Shown piece after piece: positions 1 to 8,733 of a stretch of DNA of 64,000 bases. Positions within the stretch are counted from its first letter, which is position 1; each line of letters starts with the position of its first letter. The notes beneath the pieces are model-generated. The model saw only the letters and a list, made by a program, of their open reading frames with translations, did no database searches and was not told where the DNA came from. The DNA is from Carnobacterium pleistocenium FTR1. GTDB lineage: Bacteria > Bacillota > Bacilli > Lactobacillales > Carnobacteriaceae. The position numbers and the translations under genes were made by a program. The stretch covers positions 186,001-250,000 of the forward strand of contig NZ_JQLQ01000002.1 of NCBI RefSeq assembly GCF_000744285.1, given 5' to 3'.

Positions 1-1324
1 CCCCTAGTCCGGTTGTCTCTAAACGTTCAATACGTTTAACAGTTTTCCCAAGAATATCTGCTTGAAATTGGATTAACAGATTATTTTGTGCGGCTCCGCC
101 ATCGACATGAAGAATATCTACGTCGATACCAGTATCTAATTCCATTAATTCGATGATGTCACTGACTTGATAAGCAAGGGACTCTAAAGTTGCTCGAACA
201 ACTTCCCGATGGCTTGTAGATTCATCAATTCCTAGAATAGCTCCTCTTACGCTTGAATCCCAATAGGGCGAACCAATTCCTCGAAAGGCAGGTACAACAT
301 AAACGCCCGAATTCGTCGCTGCTTCAAGGGCCAATAACTCTGAATCATCCATCGATTCAAATAAGTTTAAGCCGTCTTTTAACCATTCAATTGCACTACC
401 TGAAATAAGAGCCGAACCTTCAAGAGCGTAGGTTATTTTGTTATCAAATGAGTATCCGATTGTAGTGAGTAATTTGTGTTCAGATAGTTTTGGTTCAGAA
501 CCGGTATTCATCACGATAAAGGTTCCTTGACCATAAGTGCTTTTTACTTGTCCAGATCGAAAAGCTAATTGACCAAATAACGCGGCCTGTTGGTTTCCGG
601 CAACGCCAGCAATTGGAATGTTTGCTCCATCAAACAAATCTAAATCGGTTGTTCCATAAAGATGAGAGCTTGGGTAAACTTTAGGTAGCATGCTCTCAGG
701 GATGTTAAATAGATTAAGTAACTGTTGATCCCATTCCAGCGTATGGATATTGAACAACATTGTTCGTGAAGCATTTGTATGATCGGTGCAGTGCAACTTG
801 CCATTGGTCAGATTCCAAATGAGCCAACTATCAACTGTACCAAAGGCTAACTCTCCGCGATCTGCTCTTTCTTGTGCACCAGGATGGTGATCTAGGATCC
901 AACGAATTTTACTAGCAGAAAAATAAGGACTCAAAACTAAACCGGTCTTTTCGTGGATAGAGGCTTCGACGTTTTCTTGTTTAAGCTGATTAACAATAGC
1001 TAATGATTGATTGGAACTCCAGACAATTGCATTGTAGATAGGCTGACCAGTTTTACGATCCCACACAATAGTTGTTTCGCGTTGATTTGTAATGCCCAGT
1101 GCTTTGATCTGATTGAATGAGACCCCGGAATGTTTGATAACTTTAAGAAAGACATCACGGACGGACTGCCAAATAGCGTTTGGATCTTGTTCGACCCAGC
1201 CGGACTGTGGGATCTTCTGTTCAAAAGTTTGAGCTGCTGTGCTTATGTAATTTCCTTGACGATCAATAATAATTGCGCGTGTTGTGGTTGTCCCTTGGTC
1301 AATTGCTAAAATATATTCTGCCAT
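1..1324 (-). CDS. glpK: glycerol kinase, 3' end beyond window
   Basis: ATP-dependent phosphorylation of glycerol to glycerol 3-phosphate in the cytosol. I translated the reverse strand from ATG at 1324; 441 codons are open to the window edge, so the C-terminus is missing. FGGY-kinase signatures are clear: AIDQGTTTTRAI at the N-terminus, TNQRETTIVWD, SASKIRWILDH, STYGQGTFIVMNTG and VDGGAAQNNLLIQFQADIL. Two oddities: residue 244 is Asn in AGNQQAALFGQ where glycerol kinases have the catalytic-base Asp, and the loop before it (TDLDLFDGANIPIAG) lacks the His that HPr phosphorylates in enterococcal GlpK. It lies 86 bp downstream of dhaS on the same strand. The family call is firm; activity on glycerol is less certain because of N244. 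Confidence 0.93.
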   Translation of the reverse strand, partial: MAEYILAIDQGTTTTRAIIIDRQGNYISTAAQTFEQKIPQSGWVEQDPNAIWQSVRDVFLKVIKHSGVSFNQIKALGITNQRETTIVWDRKTGQPIYNAIVWSSNQSLAIVNQLKQENVEASIHEKTGLVLSPYFSASKIRWILDHHPGAQERADRGELAFGTVDSWLIWNLTNGKLHCTDHTNASRTMLFNIHTLEWDQQLLNLFNIPESMLPKVYPSSHLYGTTDLDLFDGANIPIAGVAGNQQAALFGQLAFRSGQVKSTYGQGTFIVMNTGSEPKLSEHKLLTTIGYSFDNKITYALEGSALISGSAIEWLKDGLNLFESMDDSELLALEAATNSGVYVVPAFRGIGSPYWDSSVRGAILGIDESTSHREVVRATLESLAYQVSDIIELMELDTGIDVDILHVDGGAAQNNLLIQFQADILGKTVKRIERLETTGLG

Positions 1325-1410
1325 AAGTAATTATCCCCTTAAATGGATTGCATAGTAAACAGTCATTTTCATGCTGTTGAAAATTGTCGTTAACCAAAAA
1401 TCGTTTACAA

Positions 1411-1953
1411 CTAAAATTTGTAGTGGATCACTTGAATAAGCAACTCATGATAGCTTTTACTATCCGGCTCACAGTCTTCAAGTACCCAACGATAGAGCAT
1501 CTCAGATAAGCCGTAAGCGTAAAAATCAGTCGTCGCTTCCATGAAAGTTTGGTTATTTTCAGTAGTAACGTGCGATTGAAAATAATCATCCGAGAGGTTT
1601 TGGATACCGTGTTTGATATAATACCTAAAATAATCTTTAAAGGAATCCAGTTTGATATTTGAGAATATCTTTTTGTAATATTTTTGATTCTCTTCAAGGT
1701 ATTCCAATAATAGGAACAAGACTTCTTCCCATTTTTCCCAATTCATAATCAATTGAATCAATTCAGAAACTTCATGAGAAAAAATCCAAGTGATTAGATC
1801 GTATTTGTCATCAAAATGGTCATAAAAAGTCTGTCGACGATAATCAGTTTGATCCATGATATCCGTTATCGATATCTTATCAACAACTTTTTCACTGGAC
1901 AGACGTTTGAGAGAATAAGAAATAATCTCTTTCGTTGTATTTTGTTGGTTCAT
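1411..1953 (-). CDS. dhaS: TetR-family DhaS-type regulator
   Basis: A 180-residue TetR/AcrR-type regulator. The N-terminal helix-turn-helix (ISITDIMDQTDYRRQTFYDHFDDKYDLI) is followed by an all-helical C-terminal domain of the DhaS kind, the family that activates dihydroxyacetone kinase operons in lactococci. The ATG at 1953 is preferred over an upstream one because AAGGGG sits about 9 bases before it. It is divergent from gldA-dhaKLM and probably co-transcribed with glpK. In Lactococcus, DhaS binds dihydroxyacetone and activates dha transcription; the same role is inferred here from sequence type and position. Confidence 0.85.
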   Translation of the reverse strand: MNQQNTTKEIISYSLKRLSSEKVVDKISITDIMDQTDYRRQTFYDHFDDKYDLITWIFSHEVSELIQLIMNWEKWEEVLFLLLEYLEENQKYYKKIFSNIKLDSFKDYFRYYIKHGIQNLSDDYFQSHVTTENNQTFMEATTDFYAYGLSEMLYRWVLEDCEPDSKSYHELLIQVIHYKF

Positions 1954-1990
1954 TTTTTGTGACCCCTTCGACAACCTATTAACTACTACA

Positions 1991-2033
1991 TTCATTTACT
2001 TTTCATTATACTTCATACTCAAAAGTAAATGAA
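1991..2033. repeat. 13-bp perfect inverted repeat upstream of dhaS
   Basis: Arms TTCATTTACTTTT (1991-2003) and AAAAGTAAATGAA (2021-2033) are exact reverse complements with a 17-bp spacer. It lies just upstream of the dhaS start in the divergent intergenic region and may be an operator for dhaS-glpK. No T-run makes it a convincing terminator. Confidence 0.55.
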
Positions 2034-2035
2034 GC

Positions 2036-2057
2036 GGACAAAGAGAATCTTTTGTCT
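2036..2057. promoter_or_regulatory. putative DhaS operator
   Basis: GGACAAAG-N6-TTTTGTCT is an 8+6+8 interrupted inverted repeat matching the layout of the lactococcal DhaS site as I recall it (GGACACAT-N6-ATTTGTCC). It is in the dhaS/gldA intergenic region, about 125 bases before gldA, a position suited to an activator. Confidence 0.6.
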
Positions 2058-2064
2058 GTTGAAA

Positions 2065-2078
2065 TGATAGCGCTTCCC
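2065..2078 (+). promoter_or_regulatory. cre-like site before the dha operon
   Basis: TGATAGCGCTTCCC matches the CcpA consensus TGWAARCGYTWNCW at 12 of 14 positions. Catabolite repression of glycerol/DHA use would fit, but one near-consensus hit is weak evidence. Confidence 0.35.
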
Positions 2079-2130
2079 GATTAAGATTTGTTTAGTCCTA
2101 AAGAGAGCCAATTATCATTTAATCAAGTTG

Positions 2131-2154
2131 TTTGATAAATCATTTGATAAATCA
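2131..2154. repeat. tandem 12-bp direct repeat in the gldA leader
   Basis: TTTGATAAATCA occurs twice head to tail (2131-2142 and 2143-2154), ending 28 bases before the gldA start and overlapping the probable promoter/leader. It could be a regulator binding site or only AT-rich slippage. Confidence 0.45.
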
Positions 2155-2182
2155 AATTTTTTAAAAAATAGGAGGAATAGAA

Positions 2183-3322
2183 ATGAGAAAAGCATTTATT
2201 AGTCCAACAAAGTATGTCCAAGGAGAAAACGAGTTATTGAATTTAGGTTTTTATGTTAAATCCTTTGGTGAATCCGCTTTAATTATCGGAAATCCAGGCG
2301 ATATTGAACGAGTCCAAGATAAATTGGATAAAACAGCAGAACGTTTTGGCATAACCTTACATCTTGCAGATTTTGGTGGAGAAGCAACACGCGAAGAAGT
2401 AAATCGTCTTAAAAAACTAGCGAAAGAAAAAGGAACGGATATCATCGTTGGATTAGGTGGCGGGAAAGCAATTGATACATCTAAAACAGTCGCCAATGGT
2501 CATAATTTGATTGTCTGCCCTACAATTGCAGCTACAGATGCTCCAACTAGCCATTCCGCAGTATTATACACAAAAGATCATCAATTCGATGAATACGCTT
2601 ACTTCATACAAAGTCCTAGCGTAGTCTTAATGGATACTACAGTCATTGCTCAAGCACCAACTCGCTTCTTGATCTCTGGCATGGGAGATGCAATGGCTAC
2701 TTTTTATGAAGCGCGTGCAACACGTCGTTCAAATTCAAATGTAAACGCTGGCTTACCTAATGGATTCCATACAGGAGATACCGCACCTGCTAAAGGGACA
2801 ATTGCATCCATTACATTAGCTAGAGTTTGTTATGAAACAGTGATTGAGAATGGCTACAATGCAAAAATTGCTTGTGACAACAACATTGTGACGCCAGCAT
2901 TAGAAAATATCATTGAAGCAAATACATTATTATCTGGTCTTGGATTTGAATCAGGTGGACTAGCTGCAGCACATGCCATTTATAATGGTTTAACAGTTTT
3001 AGAAGGTCCTCACAATTACTTCCATGGGGAACAAGTAGCATTTACAACATTTGTCCAACTAATTCTTGAGAACGCACCCAATGATGAAGTTGAAGCATTA
3101 TTAGACTTTAATTTATCTGTTGGTTTACCAGTATCGTTAGCAGATTTAGACGTAGCAGAAGTGAAGTATGAAGAAATCCTTAAAGTAGCCGAAAAAGCAT
3201 GCATTCCTGAAGAATCTATTCATGCAATGCCCTTTGAAGTAACACCTGAAAGTGTTGCTCAAGCCATCATTGCAGCTGACGCAATCGGCAGAGACTACAA
3301 GAAACGTAAGTCAGTAAAATAA
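2183..3322 (+). CDS. gldA: glycerol dehydrogenase
   Basis: NAD-dependent oxidation of glycerol to dihydroxyacetone, iron-alcohol-dehydrogenase superfamily, 379 aa. The nucleotide-binding GLGGGKAIDTSK motif is near residue 95. The three zinc ligands are recognisable: Asp169 in GMGDAMATFYEAR, His264 in SGGLAAAHAIYNG and His281 in YFHGEQVAF. An AGGAGG ribosome site precedes the ATG. It is the first gene of gldA-dhaK-dhaL-dhaM, so its dihydroxyacetone product feeds directly into the PTS-dependent kinase. Compared with Bacillus GldA from memory, the segment after GMGDA has a short insertion (NAGLPNGFHTGDT), which is unlikely to change the function. Confidence 0.95.
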   Translation: MRKAFISPTKYVQGENELLNLGFYVKSFGESALIIGNPGDIERVQDKLDKTAERFGITLHLADFGGEATREEVNRLKKLAKEKGTDIIVGLGGGKAIDTSKTVANGHNLIVCPTIAATDAPTSHSAVLYTKDHQFDEYAYFIQSPSVVLMDTTVIAQAPTRFLISGMGDAMATFYEARATRRSNSNVNAGLPNGFHTGDTAPAKGTIASITLARVCYETVIENGYNAKIACDNNIVTPALENIIEANTLLSGLGFESGGLAAAHAIYNGLTVLEGPHNYFHGEQVAFTTFVQLILENAPNDEVEALLDFNLSVGLPVSLADLDVAEVKYEEILKVAEKACIPEESIHAMPFEVTPESVAQAIIAADAIGRDYKKRKSVK

Positions 3323-3359
3323 ACTAGTTTTTAAATTATAGATCAAAGGATGGGAACTG

Positions 3360-4349
3360 ATGAAAAAAATTGTAAATGATCCGAGTAATATAGTTGATGA
3401 AATGCTACAAGGCATGATCATAGGCCATTCTGAATTGATCCAAAGAATTCCAGAGACGGGTATTATCCAACGTAAATCGGCAAAATCAGGGAAAGTAGCT
3501 ATTATTTCTGGAGGTGGAAGTGGACATGAACCTGCTCATGCAGGATTTGTTGGTGAAGGGATGTTGTCCGCTGCTGTCTGCGGAGCAGTATTTACTTCTC
3601 CAACGCCAGATCAAATTTTAGAGGCCATTAAAGTAGCCAATGAGGGTGCCGGCGTATTCATGGTAATCAAAAATTACTCTGGAGATATCATGAATTTCGA
3701 AATGGCTCAAGAATTGGCTGAAATGGAAGGAATAGAAGTTGCAAGTGTTGTCGTAGATGATGACATTGCTGTTGAAGATAGTCTATATACGCAAGGCAAA
3801 CGCGGCGTAGCCGGAACGATTCTCGTTCACAAAATAGTGGGCTATGCAGCTCAGCAAGGAAAGTCAATCACAGAAATCAAAGAATTAGCTGACAACTTAA
3901 TTCCGAATATCAAATCCATCGGACTCGCACTGACTGGCGTAACTACACCAGGAAGCACTCAGCCAAGTTTTGTTTTAGCTGATGATGAAATTGAATACGG
4001 AGTAGGAATACACGGCGAACCTGGCTATCGTAGGGAAAAATTACAAACCTCTCACAACCTGGCAAATGAGTTATTGACGAAATTAGTCAACGAATTTGAT
4101 GTGAAAGCAACAGACCGGTTTGCGGTAATCGTTAACGGACTAGGTGGAACACCCTTAATGGAACAATATGTCTTTACAAATGATGTTCAACAGCTTATGG
4201 ATGAACGTAAATTGTCAGTTGACTATTACAAAATAGGCAACTACATGACATCACTTGAAATGCAAGGGTTATCATTAACTTTACTTTATTTAGAAAATGA
4301 TTTTTATATTGAAGCGTTAAACGCACCAGTTACAACTATAAGCTGGTAA
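3360..4349 (+). CDS. dhaK: PTS-dependent dihydroxyacetone kinase, DhaK subunit
   Basis: Substrate-binding subunit of the PEP-dependent dihydroxyacetone kinase, 329 aa. The family motif GGGSGHEPAHAGFVGEGM is near residues 52-69, and His218 in GIHGEPGYRREK is the residue that binds dihydroxyacetone as a hemiaminal. It follows gldA by 37 bp, with AAGGAT upstream of the start. With DhaL and DhaM it makes DHAP from dihydroxyacetone. The length is normal for PTS-type DhaK (ATP-type kinases are about 550 aa with DhaL fused). Confidence 0.95.
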   Translation: MKKIVNDPSNIVDEMLQGMIIGHSELIQRIPETGIIQRKSAKSGKVAIISGGGSGHEPAHAGFVGEGMLSAAVCGAVFTSPTPDQILEAIKVANEGAGVFMVIKNYSGDIMNFEMAQELAEMEGIEVASVVVDDDIAVEDSLYTQGKRGVAGTILVHKIVGYAAQQGKSITEIKELADNLIPNIKSIGLALTGVTTPGSTQPSFVLADDEIEYGVGIHGEPGYRREKLQTSHNLANELLTKLVNEFDVKATDRFAVIVNGLGGTPLMEQYVFTNDVQQLMDERKLSVDYYKIGNYMTSLEMQGLSLTLLYLENDFYIEALNAPVTTISW

Positions 4350-4395
4350 GTGTGTAGACAGATTATAGGCTATATGAAAGGGGTCTAAACCCATT

Positions 4396-4980
4396 ATGGA
4401 TATACAAACAGGTATTCGTTGGATGAGATTATTTGACGAGAAGATTCAACAAGAAAAGGACTATCTTACGCAGCTAGACACACCAATTGGGGATAGCGAT
4501 CATGGCAATAATATGTCACGAGGCATGTCTCATGTTGTCGAAGCAATTGAGGCACAATCTCCGGAGTCACTCGAAGAACTTCTAAAATTAGTTACGACTA
4601 CTTTATTAAGTAAAGTTGGGGGTGCATCAGGTCCACTATATGGTTCAGCTTTTATGGGTATGCTGAAAACTTATCAAGCAGATGGATCATCATGGAGCAA
4701 AGTGCTGCAAGGTGGATTAGAGAGTATCCAAAAACGAGGAAAAGCCGAAGTTGGCGATAAGACAATGCTCGATGTTTGGGAACCTGTTGTTCAGGCAATG
4801 GAAAAAAATCAATTAACGAATGAAGTTATTGATGAAGCCGTTGAAGCAACGAAACCATTAAAGGCTAAAAAAGGACGTGCTTCGTACGTTGGTGATCGCT
4901 CCATTGGACATATTGATCCAGGCGCTTATTCTTCTGCTTTACTATTTCATACGATGCTAGAAGCGGAGGCTGGACAATGA
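4396..4980 (+). CDS. dhaL: dihydroxyacetone kinase, DhaL subunit
   Basis: ADP-binding subunit of the PTS-dependent kinase, 194 aa. TPIGDSDHGNNMSRG carries the Asp residues that coordinate Mg-ADP; GGASGPLYGSAF and GDRSIGHIDPGA are further family motifs. DhaM phosphorylates the tightly bound ADP, and DhaL then passes phosphate to dihydroxyacetone on DhaK. The stop overlaps the dhaM start by 4 bases (ATGA), so translation is probably coupled. Confidence 0.95.
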   Translation: MDIQTGIRWMRLFDEKIQQEKDYLTQLDTPIGDSDHGNNMSRGMSHVVEAIEAQSPESLEELLKLVTTTLLSKVGGASGPLYGSAFMGMLKTYQADGSSWSKVLQGGLESIQKRGKAEVGDKTMLDVWEPVVQAMEKNQLTNEVIDEAVEATKPLKAKKGRASYVGDRSIGHIDPGAYSSALLFHTMLEAEAGQ

Positions 4981-5351
4981 CAACAACTGGAATTATTATT
5001 GTCTCTCACGTATACGAAATTGCAAAAGGAATCAACCGATTAATTCAAGAAGTTGCTAGTGACGTTGATATTAAAGTGATTGGAGGGCTATCCGAAACTG
5101 AAATTGGGACAAGTTTTGATAGTATTCTTGAAGCTATCAATAAACATCCCTCAGACAATTTACTTGCCTTTTATGATTTGGGTAGCGCCAAAATGAATTT
5201 GGATATGGCTAAGGAGCTTAGTGATAAAACTATCACTATCTACGATGTACCAGTAGTTGAAGGAGCTTATACCGCAGCAGCACTCTTACAAGCGGGTGTA
5301 ACTCAAGATATGGTTGAACAGCAATTAAACGAACTACACATTGATAAGTAA
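4977..5351 (+). CDS. dhaM: dihydroxyacetone kinase phosphotransfer subunit DhaM
   Basis: EIIA-man-like phosphotransfer protein, 124 aa. The N-terminal GIIIVSHVYEIAKG carries the active-site His (residue 11) that accepts phosphate from HPr and hands it to DhaL-bound ADP. Only the EIIA-like domain is present; the HPr- and EI-like extensions of the enterobacterial protein are absent, as usual in Firmicutes. Last gene of the operon; no glpF-type facilitator follows. Confidence 0.94.
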   Translation: MTTTGIIIVSHVYEIAKGINRLIQEVASDVDIKVIGGLSETEIGTSFDSILEAINKHPSDNLLAFYDLGSAKMNLDMAKELSDKTITIYDVPVVEGAYTAAALLQAGVTQDMVEQQLNELHIDK

Positions 5352-5396
5352 AAATAAAAGACTCAAAATCAAATAGTGTGGATGCTTCAAGATAAA

Positions 5397-5547
5397 ATTC
5401 CTTCTGGAATGTACGGATTTGCTTGTGTAGCCAGGGTACCGCTGTAAGCCTTGGTCTTACAGACTTTCAAGCTTCAAACAAACCGTAATCGCGCTAGAGC
5501 GCCAACGCTTTGTAATTCACATTGAATCCAATTCACGGCTACAAGCA
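5397..5547 (+). ncRNA. candidate structured non-coding RNA
   Basis: There is no plausible coding frame between dhaM and nrdI, and this stretch is richer in GC and secondary structure than its surroundings. A small hairpin ATTCC-TTCT-GGAAT is at 5397-5410. A long-range stem pairs TGCTTG(TG)TAGCC (5420-5432) with GGCTACAAGCA (5537-5547), enclosing a perfect hairpin CTGTAAG/CTTACAG (5442-5462) and a short AGCG/CGCT hairpin. A clear terminator lies about 60 bases downstream. I could not match it to RNase P, 6S, tmRNA, SRP RNA or a riboswitch. Strand is inferred from the downstream terminator. Confidence 0.4.
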
Positions 5548-5606
5548 ACCCTATTCCTCCAGTAATTTTGGGCAACTCATTTAATATTCATCCATCCAAA
5601 TAAAAT

Positions 5607-5650
5607 AGAGTATAGAAACCATAAGTGTGGAATCTATGCTCTGTTTTTTT
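5607..5650 (+). terminator. Rho-independent terminator
   Basis: AGAGTATAGA (5607-5616) pairs with TCTATGCTCT (5633-5642), allowing one mismatch, followed by a run of T. It ends the dha operon or the candidate RNA. The rest of the dhaM-nrdI gap up to the nrd promoter shows nothing else. Confidence 0.75.
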
Positions 5651-5924
5651 TGTTTTTGCTTAGAATTCAGTTGTTTGGAGCTATCCATTAATTGGCAACT
5701 TCTAATTTTGACTAGTTTAGTTTGACAAAATAAATGTTGATAAATTAATTAAATGACTCAGCCAAATTTTTTGGCCACAGGCTATTGATTGCTGCTCAAA
5801 CTTTTTTATGTGTGAATTTATTTCAGTTAACAGTCTCGACAAGTAAGTTAATAAAGAGTGATGTATTTGATGATTTAGTGTAAATGAACAAAAGGAACTA
5901 TTTTTAATTTTTATTAAAAATCAG

Positions 5925-5978
5925 TTGCTTAATCTATATGTTGTGTTATATTTATTTGGCGAACACAATATATGGTAT
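5925..5978 (+). promoter_or_regulatory. nrd promoter with two NrdR boxes
   Basis: A -35 TTGCTT (5925-5930) and -10 TATATT (5947-5952) are separated by 16 bp that form NrdR box 1 (AATCTATATGTTGTGT, 5931-5946). Box 2 (ACACAATATATGGTAT, 5963-5978) lies 32 bp, three helical turns, downstream. Both resemble the ACACWATATATWGTGT consensus. This is the typical arrangement for repression of ribonucleotide reductase by NrdR. Confidence 0.75.
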
Positions 5979-6034
5979 TTTCATGTTAACGAAAGACATA
6001 GAGCTATAAATTAATATGTAAAAGGAGTTTTTAT

Positions 6035-6493
6035 ATGGCAAAAAAAATAAAGATTATTTATATCAGTTTAAGTGGGAATACGAAAAATTTTGTCGAGCGT
6101 TTAAGTGAACACATAGAAGCCACTAATGACATAGTTGTAGAGTCACTGAATGTTAAAGATCTAAAAGGAACGACTTTTTCGGTCACTGAACCTTTTGTAA
6201 GTTTCTTACCATCTTATCTAAACGGTGGAAATGGAATCGAGACAGGAGATAAGGAAGTCTTGACAACCAGATTAGGAGACTTTATAGCATCTAACGATAA
6301 CTTCAAATTCTGTTATGGCATTATCGGAAGTGGCAATCGCAATTTTGGCAACCAATTCTGCCTAAGTGCTAAACAATACACAGAAAGATTTGATTTCCCA
6401 CTAATCGATGTTTTTGAAATACGTGGAACACACTCAGATGTAAAACGAATTGCTAACTTGATTGTTCAACGTCAAGAAGAGTTTCTCAAATAA
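6035..6493 (+). CDS. nrdI: flavodoxin-like NrdI
   Basis: FMN protein that supplies the oxidant for assembling the Mn-tyrosyl radical cofactor of class Ib ribonucleotide reductase; 152 aa. The N-terminal phosphate-binding loop ISLSGNTKNFV (residues 11-21) and the SGNRNFGNQFC segment near residue 105 are typical. Its position before nrdE and nrdF is standard for class Ib loci; nrdH is not adjacent. The RBS AAGGAG lies before the ATG. Confidence 0.93.
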   Translation: MAKKIKIIYISLSGNTKNFVERLSEHIEATNDIVVESLNVKDLKGTTFSVTEPFVSFLPSYLNGGNGIETGDKEVLTTRLGDFIASNDNFKFCYGIIGSGNRNFGNQFCLSAKQYTERFDFPLIDVFEIRGTHSDVKRIANLIVQRQEEFLK

Positions 6494-6522
6494 TGTTAGA
6501 AAAAATCAAGGAGTGAAAAAAT

Positions 6523-8721
6523 TTGCTAAATCAAAAAAAACCTAATTACAGTGCCAAAACTTATTTTTACTTAAATAATCTTGTTAATATCCCAGTTAAT
6601 GGCGAAATTCCTTTACAAAGAGATCAAGAGGCGTTAAAAGCGTATTTTGAAGAGGAGATCATTCCCAATACCTTAACCTTTCCTTCGTTAGAAGAAAAGT
6701 TGGCATTCTTGGTAGATAACAACTACATTGACGTAGAAGTCCTAAACCTTTATAAGCAAGCTGATGGAGATATATATGATTTTATTTTTATTAAAAAAAT
6801 ATTCAAACAAATCTATGCTGCTAACTTTAAATTTAAAAGTTTTATGGGTGCTTATAAATTTTACACACAATATGGATTGAAAACGAATGATCAATCGAAG
6901 TATTTGGAACGATTTGAAGATCGGATTGCTTTTAATGCATTATATCTAGGTAACGGGGATCGAACGTTAGCTGTTCAGCTTGCTGAAGAACTGATCTCGC
7001 AACGCTACCAACCTGCAACACCTACTTTTTTAAATGCCGGAAAGAAAAAACGGGGCGAAATGATTTCTTGTTTCTTGATTGATATTGCTGATTCTATGCT
7101 TTCGATTGGGCGAGGCGTTAACTCTGCTTTACAACTTTCTCGCATTGGTGGTGGAGTGGGAGTTAATTTATCCAATCTTCGAGCTGCTGGTGATCCAATT
7201 AAAGAAATCGCAAATGCTTCCTCCGGAGTGCTTCCAGTGATGAAACTATTAGAAGACTCATTCAGCTATAGCAACCAACTTGGGCAACGTAATGGTGCCG
7301 GAGTAGTTTATCTAAATGTTTTCCATCCAGATATCTTAGATTTCTTATCGACTAAGAAAGAAAATGCGGATGAGAAGATACGGGTTAAAACACTCTCTCT
7401 TGGATTAGTTGTTCCTGATAAATATTATGAATTAATAAAAACAAATGAACCGATGTACCTATTTAGCCCTTACAGTGTTGAAAAGGAGTATGGTATTCCA
7501 TTCTCGTACATAGACTTGTCTGCTGAATATGACAACATGGTTGCAAATGACACTATTAAAAAAACGCAAATCAACGCTCGTGAATTAGAGCAAGAGATTT
7601 CACGTTTGCAACAAGAATCTGGCTATCCATATATTCTAAATATCGATACTGCTAATAACACAAATCCTGTTGATGGAAAAATTATTATGAGTAACTTGTG
7701 TTCAGAGATTCTTCAACCGCAAGAACCATCAAAAATTAATGCAGACTTATCTTATGATCAAACAGGTACAGATATTAGCTGTAACTTAGGCTCAAGCAAT
7801 ATTATGAACATGTTGCAATCTCCTGATTTTGCCAAATCAGTTCATTTAGCCATTCGTGCACTAACAACTGTCACAGATTCAAGCAAGGTTCTAGAAGTGC
7901 CGACTGTTATCAAAGGCAATTCAATGTACCATACAATTGGTTTAGGGGCTATGGGGTTGCATACCGCTTTAGCTATTCATCAGATTGAATATGGTTCAAA
8001 AGAATCGATTGAATTTACTGAAGCGTACTTCTTGGCTTTAAATTATCATTCCTTGGCAGCAAGTAATGAAATAGCTCAAGAACGTAGAGAAACTTTTGTT
8101 GGATTTGAAAAGTCTAAATATGCTGATGGATCTTATTTCGATTCTTATTTAGCAAGTGAATTTACCATAGCAAATGAAAAAGTGAAGAACCTCTTTGCTA
8201 ACGTCCATTTGCCAAGCATAGCAGATTGGAAAGAACTAAAAGAAAAAATATACGAGCATGGGTTATACCACCGTAACCGTTTAGCTGTTGCGCCTAATGG
8301 TTCTATTTCATATGTAAATGAAACGAGTGCGTCTTTACATCCAATTACTCAACTTGTTGAGAATCGACAAGAGAAAAAAGTAGGCTCTATTTTCTATCCA
8401 GCACCGTTCCTTTCAAATGAAACACTTAAATATTATAAATCAGCTTATGACTTCGATCAGCGTAAAATTATTGATATTTATGCTGCTGCTCAAAAGCATA
8501 TCGACCAAGGGATGAGCTTGACTTTATTTATGCGCTCAAAACTTCCTGAAGGTTTATATGAATGGAAAACGGGAGCTTCTTTGAATCTAACCACTAGAGA
8601 CTTGAGTCGTCTAAGAAATTATGCTTGGACAAAAGGAATAAAATCGCTCTACTACATCAGAACGTATACCGAAGATGACGAATTTTCAATGGCAAATACG
8701 TGTGAATCATGCATGATTTAA
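6523..8721 (+). CDS. nrdE: class Ib ribonucleotide reductase alpha subunit
   Basis: Catalytic subunit reducing ribonucleoside diphosphates, 732 aa. The TTG start at 6523 is preferred because AAGGAG lies 8-10 bases upstream and no ATG fits. Seen: RYQPATPTFLNAGKKKRGEMISCFL with the first redox Cys, RIGGGVGVNLSNLRA, SNLCSEI with the active-site thiyl Cys, TDISCNLGSSNI, APNGSISYVNETSASLHP, and the C-terminal redox pair in TCESCMI. No N-terminal ATP cone is present, as in class Ib. It works with NrdF and NrdI, with electrons from a NrdH or thioredoxin encoded elsewhere. Confidence 0.95.
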   Translation: MLNQKKPNYSAKTYFYLNNLVNIPVNGEIPLQRDQEALKAYFEEEIIPNTLTFPSLEEKLAFLVDNNYIDVEVLNLYKQADGDIYDFIFIKKIFKQIYAANFKFKSFMGAYKFYTQYGLKTNDQSKYLERFEDRIAFNALYLGNGDRTLAVQLAEELISQRYQPATPTFLNAGKKKRGEMISCFLIDIADSMLSIGRGVNSALQLSRIGGGVGVNLSNLRAAGDPIKEIANASSGVLPVMKLLEDSFSYSNQLGQRNGAGVVYLNVFHPDILDFLSTKKENADEKIRVKTLSLGLVVPDKYYELIKTNEPMYLFSPYSVEKEYGIPFSYIDLSAEYDNMVANDTIKKTQINARELEQEISRLQQESGYPYILNIDTANNTNPVDGKIIMSNLCSEILQPQEPSKINADLSYDQTGTDISCNLGSSNIMNMLQSPDFAKSVHLAIRALTTVTDSSKVLEVPTVIKGNSMYHTIGLGAMGLHTALAIHQIEYGSKESIEFTEAYFLALNYHSLAASNEIAQERRETFVGFEKSKYADGSYFDSYLASEFTIANEKVKNLFANVHLPSIADWKELKEKIYEHGLYHRNRLAVAPNGSISYVNETSASLHPITQLVENRQEKKVGSIFYPAPFLSNETLKYYKSAYDFDQRKIIDIYAAAQKHIDQGMSLTLFMRSKLPEGLYEWKTGASLNLTTRDLSRLRNYAWTKGIKSLYYIRTYTEDDEFSMANTCESCMI

Positions 8722-8733
8722 TAGGAGGAAAAT

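Noticed and set aside
5431-5445. AGGGTACCGC resembles the T-box core
   Set aside because: Three bases are missing from the AGGGTGGTACCGCG core, no specifier/antiterminator layout follows, and the downstream genes are not T-box types.
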